DNA of 64,000 nucleotides, taken from NCBI RefSeq assembly GCF_029017505.1, contig NZ_JAQGEI010000006.1:1-64000 (forward strand), in the 5' to 3' direction. Below are positions 9,045 to 17,014 of the stretch, one piece after another. The stretch is from Sedimenticola hydrogenitrophicus (GTDB lineage Bacteria > Pseudomonadota > Gammaproteobacteria > Chromatiales > Chromatiaceae). Positions within the stretch are counted from its first letter, which is position 1. The number at the start of each line of letters is the position of its first letter. The notes under the pieces are model-generated. The model did no database searches. It saw nothing but the letters and a program-made list of their open reading frames with translations, and had not been told where the DNA came from. A program made the position numbers and the translations under genes.

Positions 9045-9508
9045 GACCGCTGCACTTAGCCCACCATAACTTTACCTGATTACCCATCTAACTCAGCCAT
9101 CATCAAGAAAAAATCTTAGCCGCGAATAAACGCAAATGAACGCGAATAAGGTTGTTGAGGTTCGCGGGCTCACCCCAGCGGGCTACAAACCACGCTGCCC
9201 AGGGTAGGATGCCGGTGAGGCACGAACCGCATCAAGCCATACCGCGAATGATGCGGTTCGCAAGCTCACCTGCATCCTACGTCGCCGGCAAGCACCGTAG
9301 CCTGGATGAAGCCGCTATTCCCCCAAACAGGATAAATCGCGCTATTTGCGTTTATTCGCGTTCATTCGCGGCTTTATAACCGGTATCTGACCTTAGTGGA
9401 GTCTGGTAGGTAATCAGGTAAGTTTATCTGTGTGACCTTCACTGACAATTGTCTGCTATATTTCGAACGGACAACAAATCAAGCAAAATAAGTCACTGGG
9501 AGTCTGAC
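9045..9508. other. Intergenic region holding nested inverted repeats
   Basis: About 460 bases before the mscS-family gene. No gene is seen; the middle is occupied by the nested repeat element described separately (9118-9373). The last 100 bases should contain the promoter of the channel gene. Confidence 0.6.
9118..9373. repeat. Nested inverted-repeat element (MITE/REP-like)
   Basis: The outer arms, 9118-9147 and 9344-9373, are inverted copies of AGCCGCGAATRAACGC followed by RAATRAACGCRAAT, differing only at purine positions. Inside lies a second long palindrome: 9204-9233 pairs with 9250-9280 (GTAGGATGC...GCATCCTAC), able to form a hairpin of about 30 base pairs with a few mismatches. No coding capacity. 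A partial copy of the inner arm occurs at 23933-23960. The structure suggests a non-autonomous mobile repeat. Confidence 0.75.
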
Positions 9509-10360
9509 ATGCCGGAATTCATCGATCTTGAGACATTGATGTCGAACTTCGCCATCCCCTGGGGCATCAACATCATCCTGGCACTGGGCACCTTCTTCGT
9601 TGGTCGCTGGGTCGCCAACATTCTGCTCAGGATAGTCAAGAAGTTGCTGGGCAGGAGCAAAATGGACGTAATCCTGGTCAATTTTGTCGTCCCCATTCTT
9701 CACGCCCTGTTGCTGCTGTTCATCGTCGTCGCCGCGCTGGACCAGTTGGGTGTGGATACCACCTCGCTGATCGCCCTGCTGGCAGCCGCCGGCCTGGCCG
9801 TCGGCCTGGCCATGAAGGACTCATTACAGAACTTTGCCGCCGGGGTGATGCTGATCATCTTCCGTCCCTTCACAGCGGGCGATTTTGTCGAGGCGGGCGG
9901 CACCGCCGGTGTGGTGGAGACCATCAGCATTTTCAGCACCATCATGCGTACCGGAGACAATCGGGAAGTCATCGTGCCGAATGGGGCCATCTACAGTGGC
10001 AACATCACCAACTATTCCGCCCGGGAGACGCGGCGTGTCGATATGGTCTTTGGTATCGGCTATGACGATGATATCCGCAAAGTCAAACAGCTGCTTGGCG
10101 ATATCCTGGCAGCGGATGAGCGCGTACTCAAGGAGCCCGCGGCGCAGGTGGTGGTTGGCGAGCTGGCGGACAGCAGTGTCAACTTCCATGTCCGACCCTG
10201 GGTCAAGTGCGGCGACTACTGGGATGTGAGGTTCGATCTGACCGAACGGATCAAGCTGGCCTTTGACGATAACGGGATCTCTATCCCTTATCCGCAGATG
10301 GATGTCCACCTCAACAAGACGCCCACCTCAACAAGCGCGACCGACCCGGCACCCGGGTAA
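9509..10360 (+). CDS. Small-conductance mechanosensitive channel (MscS family)
   Basis: Inner-membrane tension-gated channel, 283 aa, close to the E. coli MscS length. Start ATG at 9509 follows GGGAG. Three membrane segments lie at about residues 15-35, 55-80 and 85-110. The pore helix TM3 is visible as LAAAGLAVGLAMKDSLQNFA with alternating Gly/Ala, followed by GVMLIIFRPF and the beta domain (GVVETISIFST, VPNGAIYSGNITNYS). The C-terminal alpha/beta domain is present and ends in a short Ser/Thr/Pro tail. Role: release of solutes on hypo-osmotic shock. Confidence 0.94.
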   Translation: MPEFIDLETLMSNFAIPWGINIILALGTFFVGRWVANILLRIVKKLLGRSKMDVILVNFVVPILHALLLLFIVVAALDQLGVDTTSLIALLAAAGLAVGLAMKDSLQNFAAGVMLIIFRPFTAGDFVEAGGTAGVVETISIFSTIMRTGDNREVIVPNGAIYSGNITNYSARETRRVDMVFGIGYDDDIRKVKQLLGDILAADERVLKEPAAQVVVGELADSSVNFHVRPWVKCGDYWDVRFDLTERIKLAFDDNGISIPYPQMDVHLNKTPTSTSATDPAPG

Positions 10361-10451
10361 GTCGGGGGAACGGCATGCCGCACTGGGTGCTCCTTCTAAC
10401 GGCGGCCTGATTGGATTAGAATGGGCGCTTCTTACCACGCAAGACGACATC

Positions 10452-10820
10452 ATGAAACCATACCGAACATATCTACTTGGCGCCGCCTTGGCAATACTCG
10501 TTTCCGCCCCGCTCCACGCCGACCTGGAAGCGGGCATCGCGGCCTATGAAAAAGGCGACTACACGGAAGCCTTCAACCAATATAAACAAGCGGCCGAGGC
10601 GGGTGATGTGGATGCCTACGGCAAGCTGGCCGGGCTCTATCTCTATGGCGTGGGCACCGAAAAGGACTACACCAACGCCTATATCTGGTTTGGTTTGGCG
10701 CAACATGGCGGCGATAAATATGCGGAAAAATTCAAGCTGACCGCCTCCTCCGTCATGACCCTGGAACAGGTGAAGCAAGCCGAGGAGATCCTCGCGGAGC
10801 GTATAAAACGCCTTGAGTAG
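10452..10820 (+). CDS. Sel1-repeat (TPR-like) exported protein
   Basis: Exported protein of 122 aa. Start MKPYRTYLLGAALAILVSAPLHA gives a signal peptide; the in-frame upstream extension overlaps the mscS-family gene and is unlikely. Mature part has one TPR/Sel1 unit (GIAAYEKGDYTEAFNQYKQA) and one clear Sel1 repeat (AYGKLAGLYLYGVGTEKDYT, AYIWFGLAQ). Sel1 proteins bind other proteins in the periplasm. Partner unknown. Confidence 0.82.
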   Translation: MKPYRTYLLGAALAILVSAPLHADLEAGIAAYEKGDYTEAFNQYKQAAEAGDVDAYGKLAGLYLYGVGTEKDYTNAYIWFGLAQHGGDKYAEKFKLTASSVMTLEQVKQAEEILAERIKRLE

Positions 10821-10923
10821 TAGTGCCGTCAGGGCTGGATGAGCACTTACAGGCATCACCTCCCGGAGCTCTCGGCTATCGAATACCGGTGGGCCGGCTG
10901 AAGCCGGTCCACCGGGCTCAGAC

Positions 10924-12198
10924 TCAGCGCGAGGCTGCCAGCGCCTGATCAAGATCGGCGATGATATCGTCGATATGCTCGATACCGATCGACAGCCGCA
11001 CCAGATCCTCGCTCACCCCCGCCCTGGCCAGCTCTTGCGGATTCAGCTGACGATGGGTGGTGGTGGCCGGATGGCAGGCCAGACTCTTGGCATCGCCGAT
11101 ATTCACCAGCCGAACCACCAGATCCAGTGCGTCGATAAAGCGCCCGCCCGCCTCCTTGCCACCGGTTATTCCGAAGGAGAGGATACCGGACGCCCTGCCC
11201 CCCATGTATCGGTCCACCAGGGGCTTGTCCGGGCTGCCCTCCAGCCCTGCGTAGCGCACCCACTCCACCTGGGGATGGGACTGCAGATAGTTGGCGACCA
11301 CCAGGGCATTTTCGCAATGCCGATCCATTCTCACCGGTAGCGTCTCGATCCCCTGCAGCACCAGGAAGCTGTTGAACGGTGAGATCGCCGCGCCCATATT
11401 GCGCAACGGCACCACCCGCGCCCGGCCGATGAAGGCGGCCGGCCCCAGGGCCTCGGTATAAACCACGCCATGATAGGAGACATCCGGCTGGTTCAGGCGC
11501 GGAAAACGGTCGGCATGCTCGGCCCAGGGGAAATTCCCTGAATCGACGATCACGCCACCGATGGTGGTGCCGTGACCGCCCATGTACTTGGTCAGGGCGT
11601 GTACCACGATATCCGCGCCGTGCTCAAACGGACGGCAGAGATAAGGGGACGGGACGGTGTTGTCCACTACCAGCGGCACGCCGTGGGCGTGGGCCATATC
11701 CGCCATGGCGCCAATGTCCACCACGTTGCCGGCCGGATTGCCGATGGACTCGCAGAACACCAGTTTGGTGCCGTCATCGATCAGTGCCGCCATGCCATCC
11801 ACGTCCTTGGGATCGGCAAACCTGGCCTCGATCCCCAGCTGCGGCAGGGTGTGGGCAAACAGGTTATAGGTGCCGCCGTAGAGGGTGGTGGTGGTAACGA
11901 TATTGTCACCGGCCTCGCACAGGGTGAAGATCGTGTCGGTGATCGCCGCCATGCCGGAGGCCAGCCCCAAGGCCCCGATACCGCCCTCCATGGCCGCCAC
12001 CCGCTTCTCCAGCACATCGGTGGTCGGGTTCATGATACGGGTATAGATATTCCCCTGGACTTTCAGATCAAACAGATCGGCGCCATGCTGGGTATCGTCA
12101 AAGGCGTATGAGGTGGTCTGATAAATCGGCACCGCAACCGCCTTGGTGGTCGGATCCGGTTCATAGCCCCCGTGTATTGCGATTGTTTCAATCTTCAT
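10924..12198 (-). CDS. metY: O-acetylhomoserine aminocarboxypropyltransferase (sulfhydrylase)
   Basis: Cytoplasmic PLP enzyme of the Cys/Met metabolism family, 424 aa. Makes homocysteine from O-acetylhomoserine and sulfide. The PLP lysine is K204 in HALTKYMGGHGTTIGG; YTRIMNPTTDVLE and the SGMAAI segment are also visible. The length and the long C-terminal half favour MetY over the shorter MetB/MetC/MetZ enzymes. The ribosome site AGGAGGAG precedes the ATG. It lies downstream of sat in the same direction, about 370 bases away, so a common sulfur context but probably a separate promoter. Confidence 0.92.
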   Translation of the reverse strand: MKIETIAIHGGYEPDPTTKAVAVPIYQTTSYAFDDTQHGADLFDLKVQGNIYTRIMNPTTDVLEKRVAAMEGGIGALGLASGMAAITDTIFTLCEAGDNIVTTTTLYGGTYNLFAHTLPQLGIEARFADPKDVDGMAALIDDGTKLVFCESIGNPAGNVVDIGAMADMAHAHGVPLVVDNTVPSPYLCRPFEHGADIVVHALTKYMGGHGTTIGGVIVDSGNFPWAEHADRFPRLNQPDVSYHGVVYTEALGPAAFIGRARVVPLRNMGAAISPFNSFLVLQGIETLPVRMDRHCENALVVANYLQSHPQVEWVRYAGLEGSPDKPLVDRYMGGRASGILSFGITGGKEAGGRFIDALDLVVRLVNIGDAKSLACHPATTTHRQLNPQELARAGVSEDLVRLSIGIEHIDDIIADLDQALAASR

Positions 12199-12566
12199 CT
12201 ACGCACTCCTCCTGTTCTTTTGCCATTACCGGTCAAAAAGTATCCTGCATCTTAGCTGCTGAAATATCACACTGTCGAATAGCCAACACGCTGACCGCTC
12301 AGCCGGCGGAGAGCGTTGTCACCTGGATGGGCCCGCCCCCCGGGACCCCCGCAGGCACACAGACCCAGGCCGGGGGAAATCCGGGCTACGCTGGATGACT
12401 TCGGGTTGAGACTCTGCAGGAAATGCGGGCGCATTCTCTGAGCGTGGCAGGTATTGATTGAGGGGGTACAGGGAGCGTGTGAATCAAACCCGCTCCCGGC
12501 CATCCCTGGACAAATAGCGGGAACACGCCCCCCTCCGACGCGATCGCGCCAGAGGGGGGACGACCA
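12199..12566. other. Intergenic region between sat and metY
   Basis: About 370 bases. It holds a GC-rich hairpin just after sat (listed separately) and a stretch at about 12372-12398 with the dispersed motif GGGCTACGCTGGATG. The metY promoter must lie here; no gene is seen. Confidence 0.4.
12528..12559 (-). terminator. GC hairpin downstream of sat
   Basis: Perfect 8-base stem CCCCCCTC (12528-12535) with GAGGGGGG (12552-12559); the loop itself contains the palindrome CGCGATCGCG. It starts 8 bases after the sat stop on the minus strand. No U-tract follows, so it may protect the 3' end rather than terminate. Confidence 0.45.
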
Positions 12567-13754
12567 TCAGTTCAGCGACTGATAGTAATTCATCAGGATT
12601 TCAGCCACTTCCGGCCGGGAGAATTCGGGCGGCGGTGCCATGCCCTGTCCCAGCATCTCACGCACCTTGGTGCCGGAGAGCAGCACGAAGTCATCCTTGC
12701 TGTGATCGGGTGCATCGCACATCATCACCACCCGGTTGAGCTTCTTGGAGTAGGCGGTGTGATCGGCGCGGAAGATTTCGATATCCAACGCACCCGCCGG
12801 GACTTCGCTATCGAAGATGGTCTGGGCATCGAAGGCACCGTAATAGTCGCCCACACCGGCGTGGTCACGACCGATAATGAAGTGGGTCGCGCCCATATTC
12901 TGGCGGAAGTAGGCGTGCAGCACCGCTTCACGGGGACCGGCATAGAGCATGTCGAAACCGTAACCGGTGATGCAGACGGTGTTGGGCGGGAAATAGAGCT
13001 CCGCCATCTTGCGAATCGCCGCGTCCCGAACCGGCGCCGGGATATCGCCCGGCTTCAGCTTGCCCAGCAGCATGTGGATCACCACGCCATCGGCCTTGAC
13101 CGCATCCATGGCCATCTTGCACAGCTCCTCATGGGCGCGATGCATCGGATTGCGGGTCTGGAAGGCGACAATCTTCTCCCAGCCGTGCTCCTGGATCTCA
13201 TTACGGATCTCAACCGCGGTACGGAAGGTGTCCGGGAAATCGGTCTGGAAATAGCTGAAGTTCAGCACCTGGATCGGGCCCGAGATGGCCAGGCGACCCT
13301 GGCTGTTGAAGGCGTCCACCCCGGGGTGCTCGGGATCGGTGGTGCCGTAGACCCGTCGGGTCATCACCTCCATCTGCTCATCCGATACCTCCTCGACGGC
13401 ATTGATGTCCATGACCGCCAGGACCGGATTGCCTTCCACATTCGGGTCGCGCAGGGCGACACGCCGGGCGCCCTGGATGGCGTCCACACTCTCCAGCAGA
13501 CAGAGCACGGGCACCGGGAAGAAGCTGCCGTCGGTCATTTTCATCTGCTCGGCACAGCCCATGGCGTCGCCGACGGTCATGTAACCTTGCAAGGGATTGA
13601 AATAGCCGGCACCCAGCATCACCGCGTTACCCGCGGCCTGGGAGCTGATAATCACCGAGGGCAAAGACTCGGCCTCATGCATCAGCGCATGGTGTTTATC
13701 GGTGTCGTAGACAAAGAGCGGCTGAAGGGCATCGGATCCGACAGGCTTGATCAT
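12567..13754 (-). CDS. sat: Sulfate adenylyltransferase (ATP sulfurylase), dissimilatory type
   Basis: Homo-oligomeric ATP sulfurylase, 395 aa, unrelated to the CysDN enzyme of assimilation. Interconverts APS plus pyrophosphate with sulfate plus ATP. Active-site motifs: QTRNPMHRAH at residues 199-208 and GRDHAGVG at 295-302; the C-terminal LLSGTKVREML is also present. In sulfur-oxidising bacteria this enzyme generates ATP from APS made by AprAB; in others it assimilates sulfate. AprAB is not in the window, so direction is inferred. A ribosome site (AAGGAGAT) precedes the ATG. Confidence 0.95.
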   Translation of the reverse strand: MIKPVGSDALQPLFVYDTDKHHALMHEAESLPSVIISSQAAGNAVMLGAGYFNPLQGYMTVGDAMGCAEQMKMTDGSFFPVPVLCLLESVDAIQGARRVALRDPNVEGNPVLAVMDINAVEEVSDEQMEVMTRRVYGTTDPEHPGVDAFNSQGRLAISGPIQVLNFSYFQTDFPDTFRTAVEIRNEIQEHGWEKIVAFQTRNPMHRAHEELCKMAMDAVKADGVVIHMLLGKLKPGDIPAPVRDAAIRKMAELYFPPNTVCITGYGFDMLYAGPREAVLHAYFRQNMGATHFIIGRDHAGVGDYYGAFDAQTIFDSEVPAGALDIEIFRADHTAYSKKLNRVVMMCDAPDHSKDDFVLLSGTKVREMLGQGMAPPPEFSRPEVAEILMNYYQSLN

Positions 13755-14109
13755 CTCTCTAGATCTCCTTAGAACAATTTATCGTTAAATATTATCTTCG
13801 CCCGCCCACACCAAAAATCATGCAATCGGGTAAGTATAGAAATCAGCGGGATGGGCCTCCGGTCCGGTCATGGAACCCGTCTCTGGTGCCACTTGATCAG
13901 GACTTTGACCGAACGGGCAACGGCATCGCATCCAGTATAAATTCAGGGCATACCCTACCACATGGATGAATGGGTTATCCCAAATTTATATTTATAAGGG
14001 CAGTAGAAAAAGTACTGTATGAAATCTGGAAGGAAAACATCCCGCCTGGAACGGTTGTTCCAGGGCGGCGCTGTAATATCAGGGCAGTATCAGGAAAATC
14101 AGGGCAATA
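13755..14109. other. Intergenic region with terminator and direct repeats
   Basis: About 355 bases between the convergent-side end of the ParA gene and the sat start. It contains a terminator and a pair of direct repeats (both listed) and, toward 13755, an AT-rich stretch likely to hold the sat promoter. No gene is supported. Confidence 0.5.
14034..14068 (-). terminator. Rho-independent terminator of the ParA-like gene
   Basis: On the minus strand, CCGCCC-TGGAAC pairs with GTTCCA-GGCGG around a 4-base loop (hairpin 14043-14068), followed by ATGTTTTCC. It lies about 40 bases past the ParA stop codon. Confidence 0.7.
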
Positions 14110-14115
14110 TCAGGA
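14078..14115. repeat. Two 18-base direct repeats at the ParA 3' end
   Basis: ATCAGGGCARTATCAGGA occurs at 14078-14095 and again at 14098-14115 with one difference; the second copy overlaps the end of the ParA reading frame. Each unit contains two ATCAGG half-sites. Function unknown. Confidence 0.65.
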
Positions 14116-14841
14116 GAGCGCGACGCTTTTGGCTTCCGGCTGCCACCCCGGTGACTCGCTGAACGTCGTTGCCTGCCCCGGTTCCTTGCCGGGAATGGCC
14201 TCGTGCAGCCAGTTGATTATCGGCTGCCACTGTTTGCGGTCCTTGGAGGTAACGCCGCTCTTCATTTCGCAGATGCCCATGCCGGTTTCCATGGCGATGG
14301 CGTAATTATGGGTATCACGCAGCGATCCGATCAAAGGTATCCCCAACCTGGCGGACAGTGCCTCGATTTTCTCATAGGTCGCGGTCTTGAAACGTACCCG
14401 GTTGATGACCATGGCGACCCGTTTGCCATGCAGCCGGTTTTTGGCAAAACGCATCAGTTCGGTAAGAAATCCTTCCACTGCCTGCAGATCGATGACGGTG
14501 GGCATGACCGGTATCAGGATGCTGTCCGCCTTGTTGAACAGTTCCACCAGTCGTCCACCGGTGACCCCGGCCGGGGTGTCTATGACCACTACTTCGGTTT
14601 CCACTCCGGTATGGAGCTGCCAGGTGCGGGTCATCCCGGCACGTGGGCGGGCGGCATCGATGGAACGGATCTGAGGTTGGGAGGGTTTACGCATATCCAG
14701 CCAGTGGTGGCTGGAGTTCTGGGGATCGTAATCCATGAGGGCCGTTTTGTAGCCCTGCCCGGCAAAGTAACAGGCCAGCGTGGTGGATATTGTTGTTTTC
14801 CCACAGCCACCTTTTGCGTTGAGCACCATGATGTTGTGCAT
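14110..14841 (-). CDS. Orphan ParA/MinD-type ATPase
   Basis: Deviant-Walker ATPase, 243 aa. The P-loop KGGCGKTTIST (residues 10-20) carries the signature lysine of ParA/MinD proteins; further motifs are ALMDYDPQNSS (switch I) and VVVIDTPAGV (Walker B). No ParB-type partner or parS-like repeats flank it, so it is not an ordinary chromosome or plasmid partition pair; positioning of a cargo protein or complex is possible. Preceded by a 361-base region with a perfect palindrome. Neighbours are sat and recD, with no operon link. Confidence 0.85.
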   Translation of the reverse strand: MHNIMVLNAKGGCGKTTISTTLACYFAGQGYKTALMDYDPQNSSHHWLDMRKPSQPQIRSIDAARPRAGMTRTWQLHTGVETEVVVIDTPAGVTGGRLVELFNKADSILIPVMPTVIDLQAVEGFLTELMRFAKNRLHGKRVAMVINRVRFKTATYEKIEALSARLGIPLIGSLRDTHNYAIAMETGMGICEMKSGVTSKDRKQWQPIINWLHEAIPGKEPGQATTFSESPGWQPEAKSVALS

Positions 14842-15202
14842 CGAACCCTATCCCCAATTATTCAATTTCGGAGACAGTCGTTCCCTCGACCCGCGCCCCC
14901 TGAAGTTCGACCACCTGGATTCTACGATCCATCCCTCTGTGTGTGGTCGCTGAAAACCCTCTCGCCTATCCGGACTCAGAGGACTACTACCCCTCTTTTT
15001 CTTCTGGAAAGTTATAACTTTCTTAAATAGCGGCATGAGTATCTTCCGATTTAGTAGGAAAGGCAAGTAATCAGAATCTGAAAACTGATCTTCGTCATTT
15101 TTAGCACTTTTTGCGGTGATAAGACTCACAAATCCCCCCATCATCGGGGATATTTCCCGGTAAGGGTGATAGGCGTCACACTTGCGACCCTGGCTTTCTT
15201 CC
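14842..15202. other. AT-rich region upstream of the ParA-like gene
   Basis: About 360 bases between recD and the ParA gene. It is visibly more AT-rich than its surroundings and includes a 16-base perfect palindrome at 15007-15022. A 98-codon open frame on the minus strand (14848-15144) has no recognisable features and is not called as a gene. Confidence 0.5.
15007..15022. promoter_or_regulatory. Perfect 16-base palindrome, possible operator
   Basis: GAAAGTTATAACTTTC is a perfect dyad with no loop, about 165 bases upstream of the ParA start. Such sequences commonly bind dimeric regulators; the binding protein is not known. Confidence 0.5.
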
Positions 15203-17014
15203 CTACCCCCAAAGTTTCTCGCGCAATCCGGAGGCTCGCCTGGTACGTCTGGCTATTGCCGGGGCAAGCAGGCCGTGCGCATCCGAAAGGATAAATTCGC
15301 GCCGGCTTCGCGTGAGCCCGGTATAGATCAGCTCACGCGTGAGCAGCGGACTCTCCCGCCCCGGCAGGATCAGCAGCACCCGCCCAAACTCCGAACCCTG
15401 GCTCTTGTGTACCGTCATGGCGAAGGCGCTTTCATGGGGTGGCAGCCGGGCGGGACTCACCCGGCGCACACCGTCCGACGTCTGAAAACAGACCTGCATC
15501 TCCTCCGCCTCGCCCGGCAACAGGATGCCGACATCGCCATTGTAGAGTTTCAGATTATGGTCGTTACGGGTGATCAGTACCGGGCGCCCGGGATACCATG
15601 CCACCCCGTGGGCAACCAGGCCGGCCGTCTCCAGGCGCTGCCGGATCTGCAGATTCAGCTCCGCCACACCGGCGGGCCCCGAACGTAGCGCGCAGAGTAC
15701 CCGGAAGCTGTCGAAGGCGGCAAACACCTCTGCCTCCGTGGCACCCTCGGCAATGCGCTTCAGGTAATGACTGTAGGCCGACGCGGCAATCGTCAGCGGG
15801 TCGCTCGACCCGGCGAGCAGGTTGATATCCGCCAGTTCCTCCCGCTCCAGCAGTTGCCGTGCGGATTCGCAGTCACCCCGGTTCACCGCCTCGGCGAGCC
15901 GCCCGATGCCGCTGTGCCCGCCAAAACGGTAGCTGTGCCGCAGCTGCACCACGGCATCGGCCAGTGGCTGGTGCGCCGCCGTCTCTGCGGCTAGCGCCTG
16001 ATCGGTCAGGCGTGCGAGCTGCTGTTGAAAATCGGCGGTAAATCCGGGGTCATCCCCACAGATATCGCCCAGCACTGCGCCGGCCTCCACCGAGGCGAGC
16101 TGGTTGCGGTCGCCCAGCAGGATCAGGCGCGCCTCGGCCGGCAGGGCGGCCACCACCTTGGACATCAGGGCCACATCCACCATCGACGCCTCATCGATCA
16201 CCAGCACATCCACCGGCAGTGGGTTGTCGGCGTCATGCCTGAACTGCACGCTGTCCTGGCGACTCCCCATCAGCCGATGCAGGGTCATCGCCTGTGCCGG
16301 GATGGCGTCGAGCTCGGGGGCAGCCGACAGATGCGCCCGCGCCTGCTGGATGGACTCCTGCAGGCGGGCAGCAGCCTTTCCGGTAGGCGCGGCCAGGGCA
16401 ATCACCAGCGGCCGCTCACCGCCCTGCTGCTGCAGCAGGGCGAGAATGCGCACCACCGTGCTGGTCTTTCCGGTACCCGGCCCCCCCGAGATCACGCAGA
16501 AGCGCTTCTGTACCGCCACGGCCGCGGCGACCTTCTGCCAGTCGGTCGCCAGCGCCGGTTGTGGTGGAAACAGCTGTCCCAGCCCCTGCCGCAGGCGTTC
16601 CGGGTCAACCGCGGCGACGTCGGCCCGGCTGCGCGCCAGGAGCAGATCGGCCAGCTGCTGTTCGTACGCCCAATAGCGCTGCAGATAGAGTCTCCCCGCC
16701 GTATCCAGGATCAGCGGCCGGTAGTCGCCGGGCGATCCCACCACCGGGGTCTGCAGCAGCAGGTGCATCCACTCCGCGCAGGCGGGGAGCCGAATCTGCC
16801 CTTGCGTGCCGCCGACCGTGCGGCCACTCCACTCGGCAAGCTGCAGGCAGACATCGCCCGCGCCGGTCCGGAAACTGGTGAATGCGGCCGCCAGCAGCAG
16901 CTCGGGACGCTGGTCGGCGGCCAGCCGGCCGATGAGGGTGGCGAAATGCAGGTCCAGATCGGTCACCAGGGCCTGCGCCTTCAGTTCACGGAGTAGCTCC
17001 AGCGCCTGGCTCAT
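15203..17014 (-). CDS. recD: Exodeoxyribonuclease V alpha subunit
   Basis: RecD, the fast 5'-3' helicase of RecBCD, 603 aa, about the E. coli length. Superfamily 1B helicase motifs: Walker A SGGPGTGKTSTV near residue 178, VLVIDEASMVDV (motif II), LLGDRNQLASVEAG (motif III) and ALTVHKSQGSEF (motif VI region). The start ATG overlaps the recB stop (ATGA), with GGAGG upstream, so it is translationally coupled. Last gene of recC-recB-recD. Confidence 0.96.
   Translation of the reverse strand: MSQALELLRELKAQALVTDLDLHFATLIGRLAADQRPELLLAAAFTSFRTGAGDVCLQLAEWSGRTVGGTQGQIRLPACAEWMHLLLQTPVVGSPGDYRPLILDTAGRLYLQRYWAYEQQLADLLLARSRADVAAVDPERLRQGLGQLFPPQPALATDWQKVAAAVAVQKRFCVISGGPGTGKTSTVVRILALLQQQGGERPLVIALAAPTGKAAARLQESIQQARAHLSAAPELDAIPAQAMTLHRLMGSRQDSVQFRHDADNPLPVDVLVIDEASMVDVALMSKVVAALPAEARLILLGDRNQLASVEAGAVLGDICGDDPGFTADFQQQLARLTDQALAAETAAHQPLADAVVQLRHSYRFGGHSGIGRLAEAVNRGDCESARQLLEREELADINLLAGSSDPLTIAASAYSHYLKRIAEGATEAEVFAAFDSFRVLCALRSGPAGVAELNLQIRQRLETAGLVAHGVAWYPGRPVLITRNDHNLKLYNGDVGILLPGEAEEMQVCFQTSDGVRRVSPARLPPHESAFAMTVHKSQGSEFGRVLLILPGRESPLLTRELIYTGLTRSRREFILSDAHGLLAPAIARRTRRASGLREKLWG

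Noticed and set aside
14848-15144. 98-codon minus frame upstream of the ParA gene
   Set aside because: No ribosome site, no domain, and it runs through an AT-rich region likely to be regulatory.
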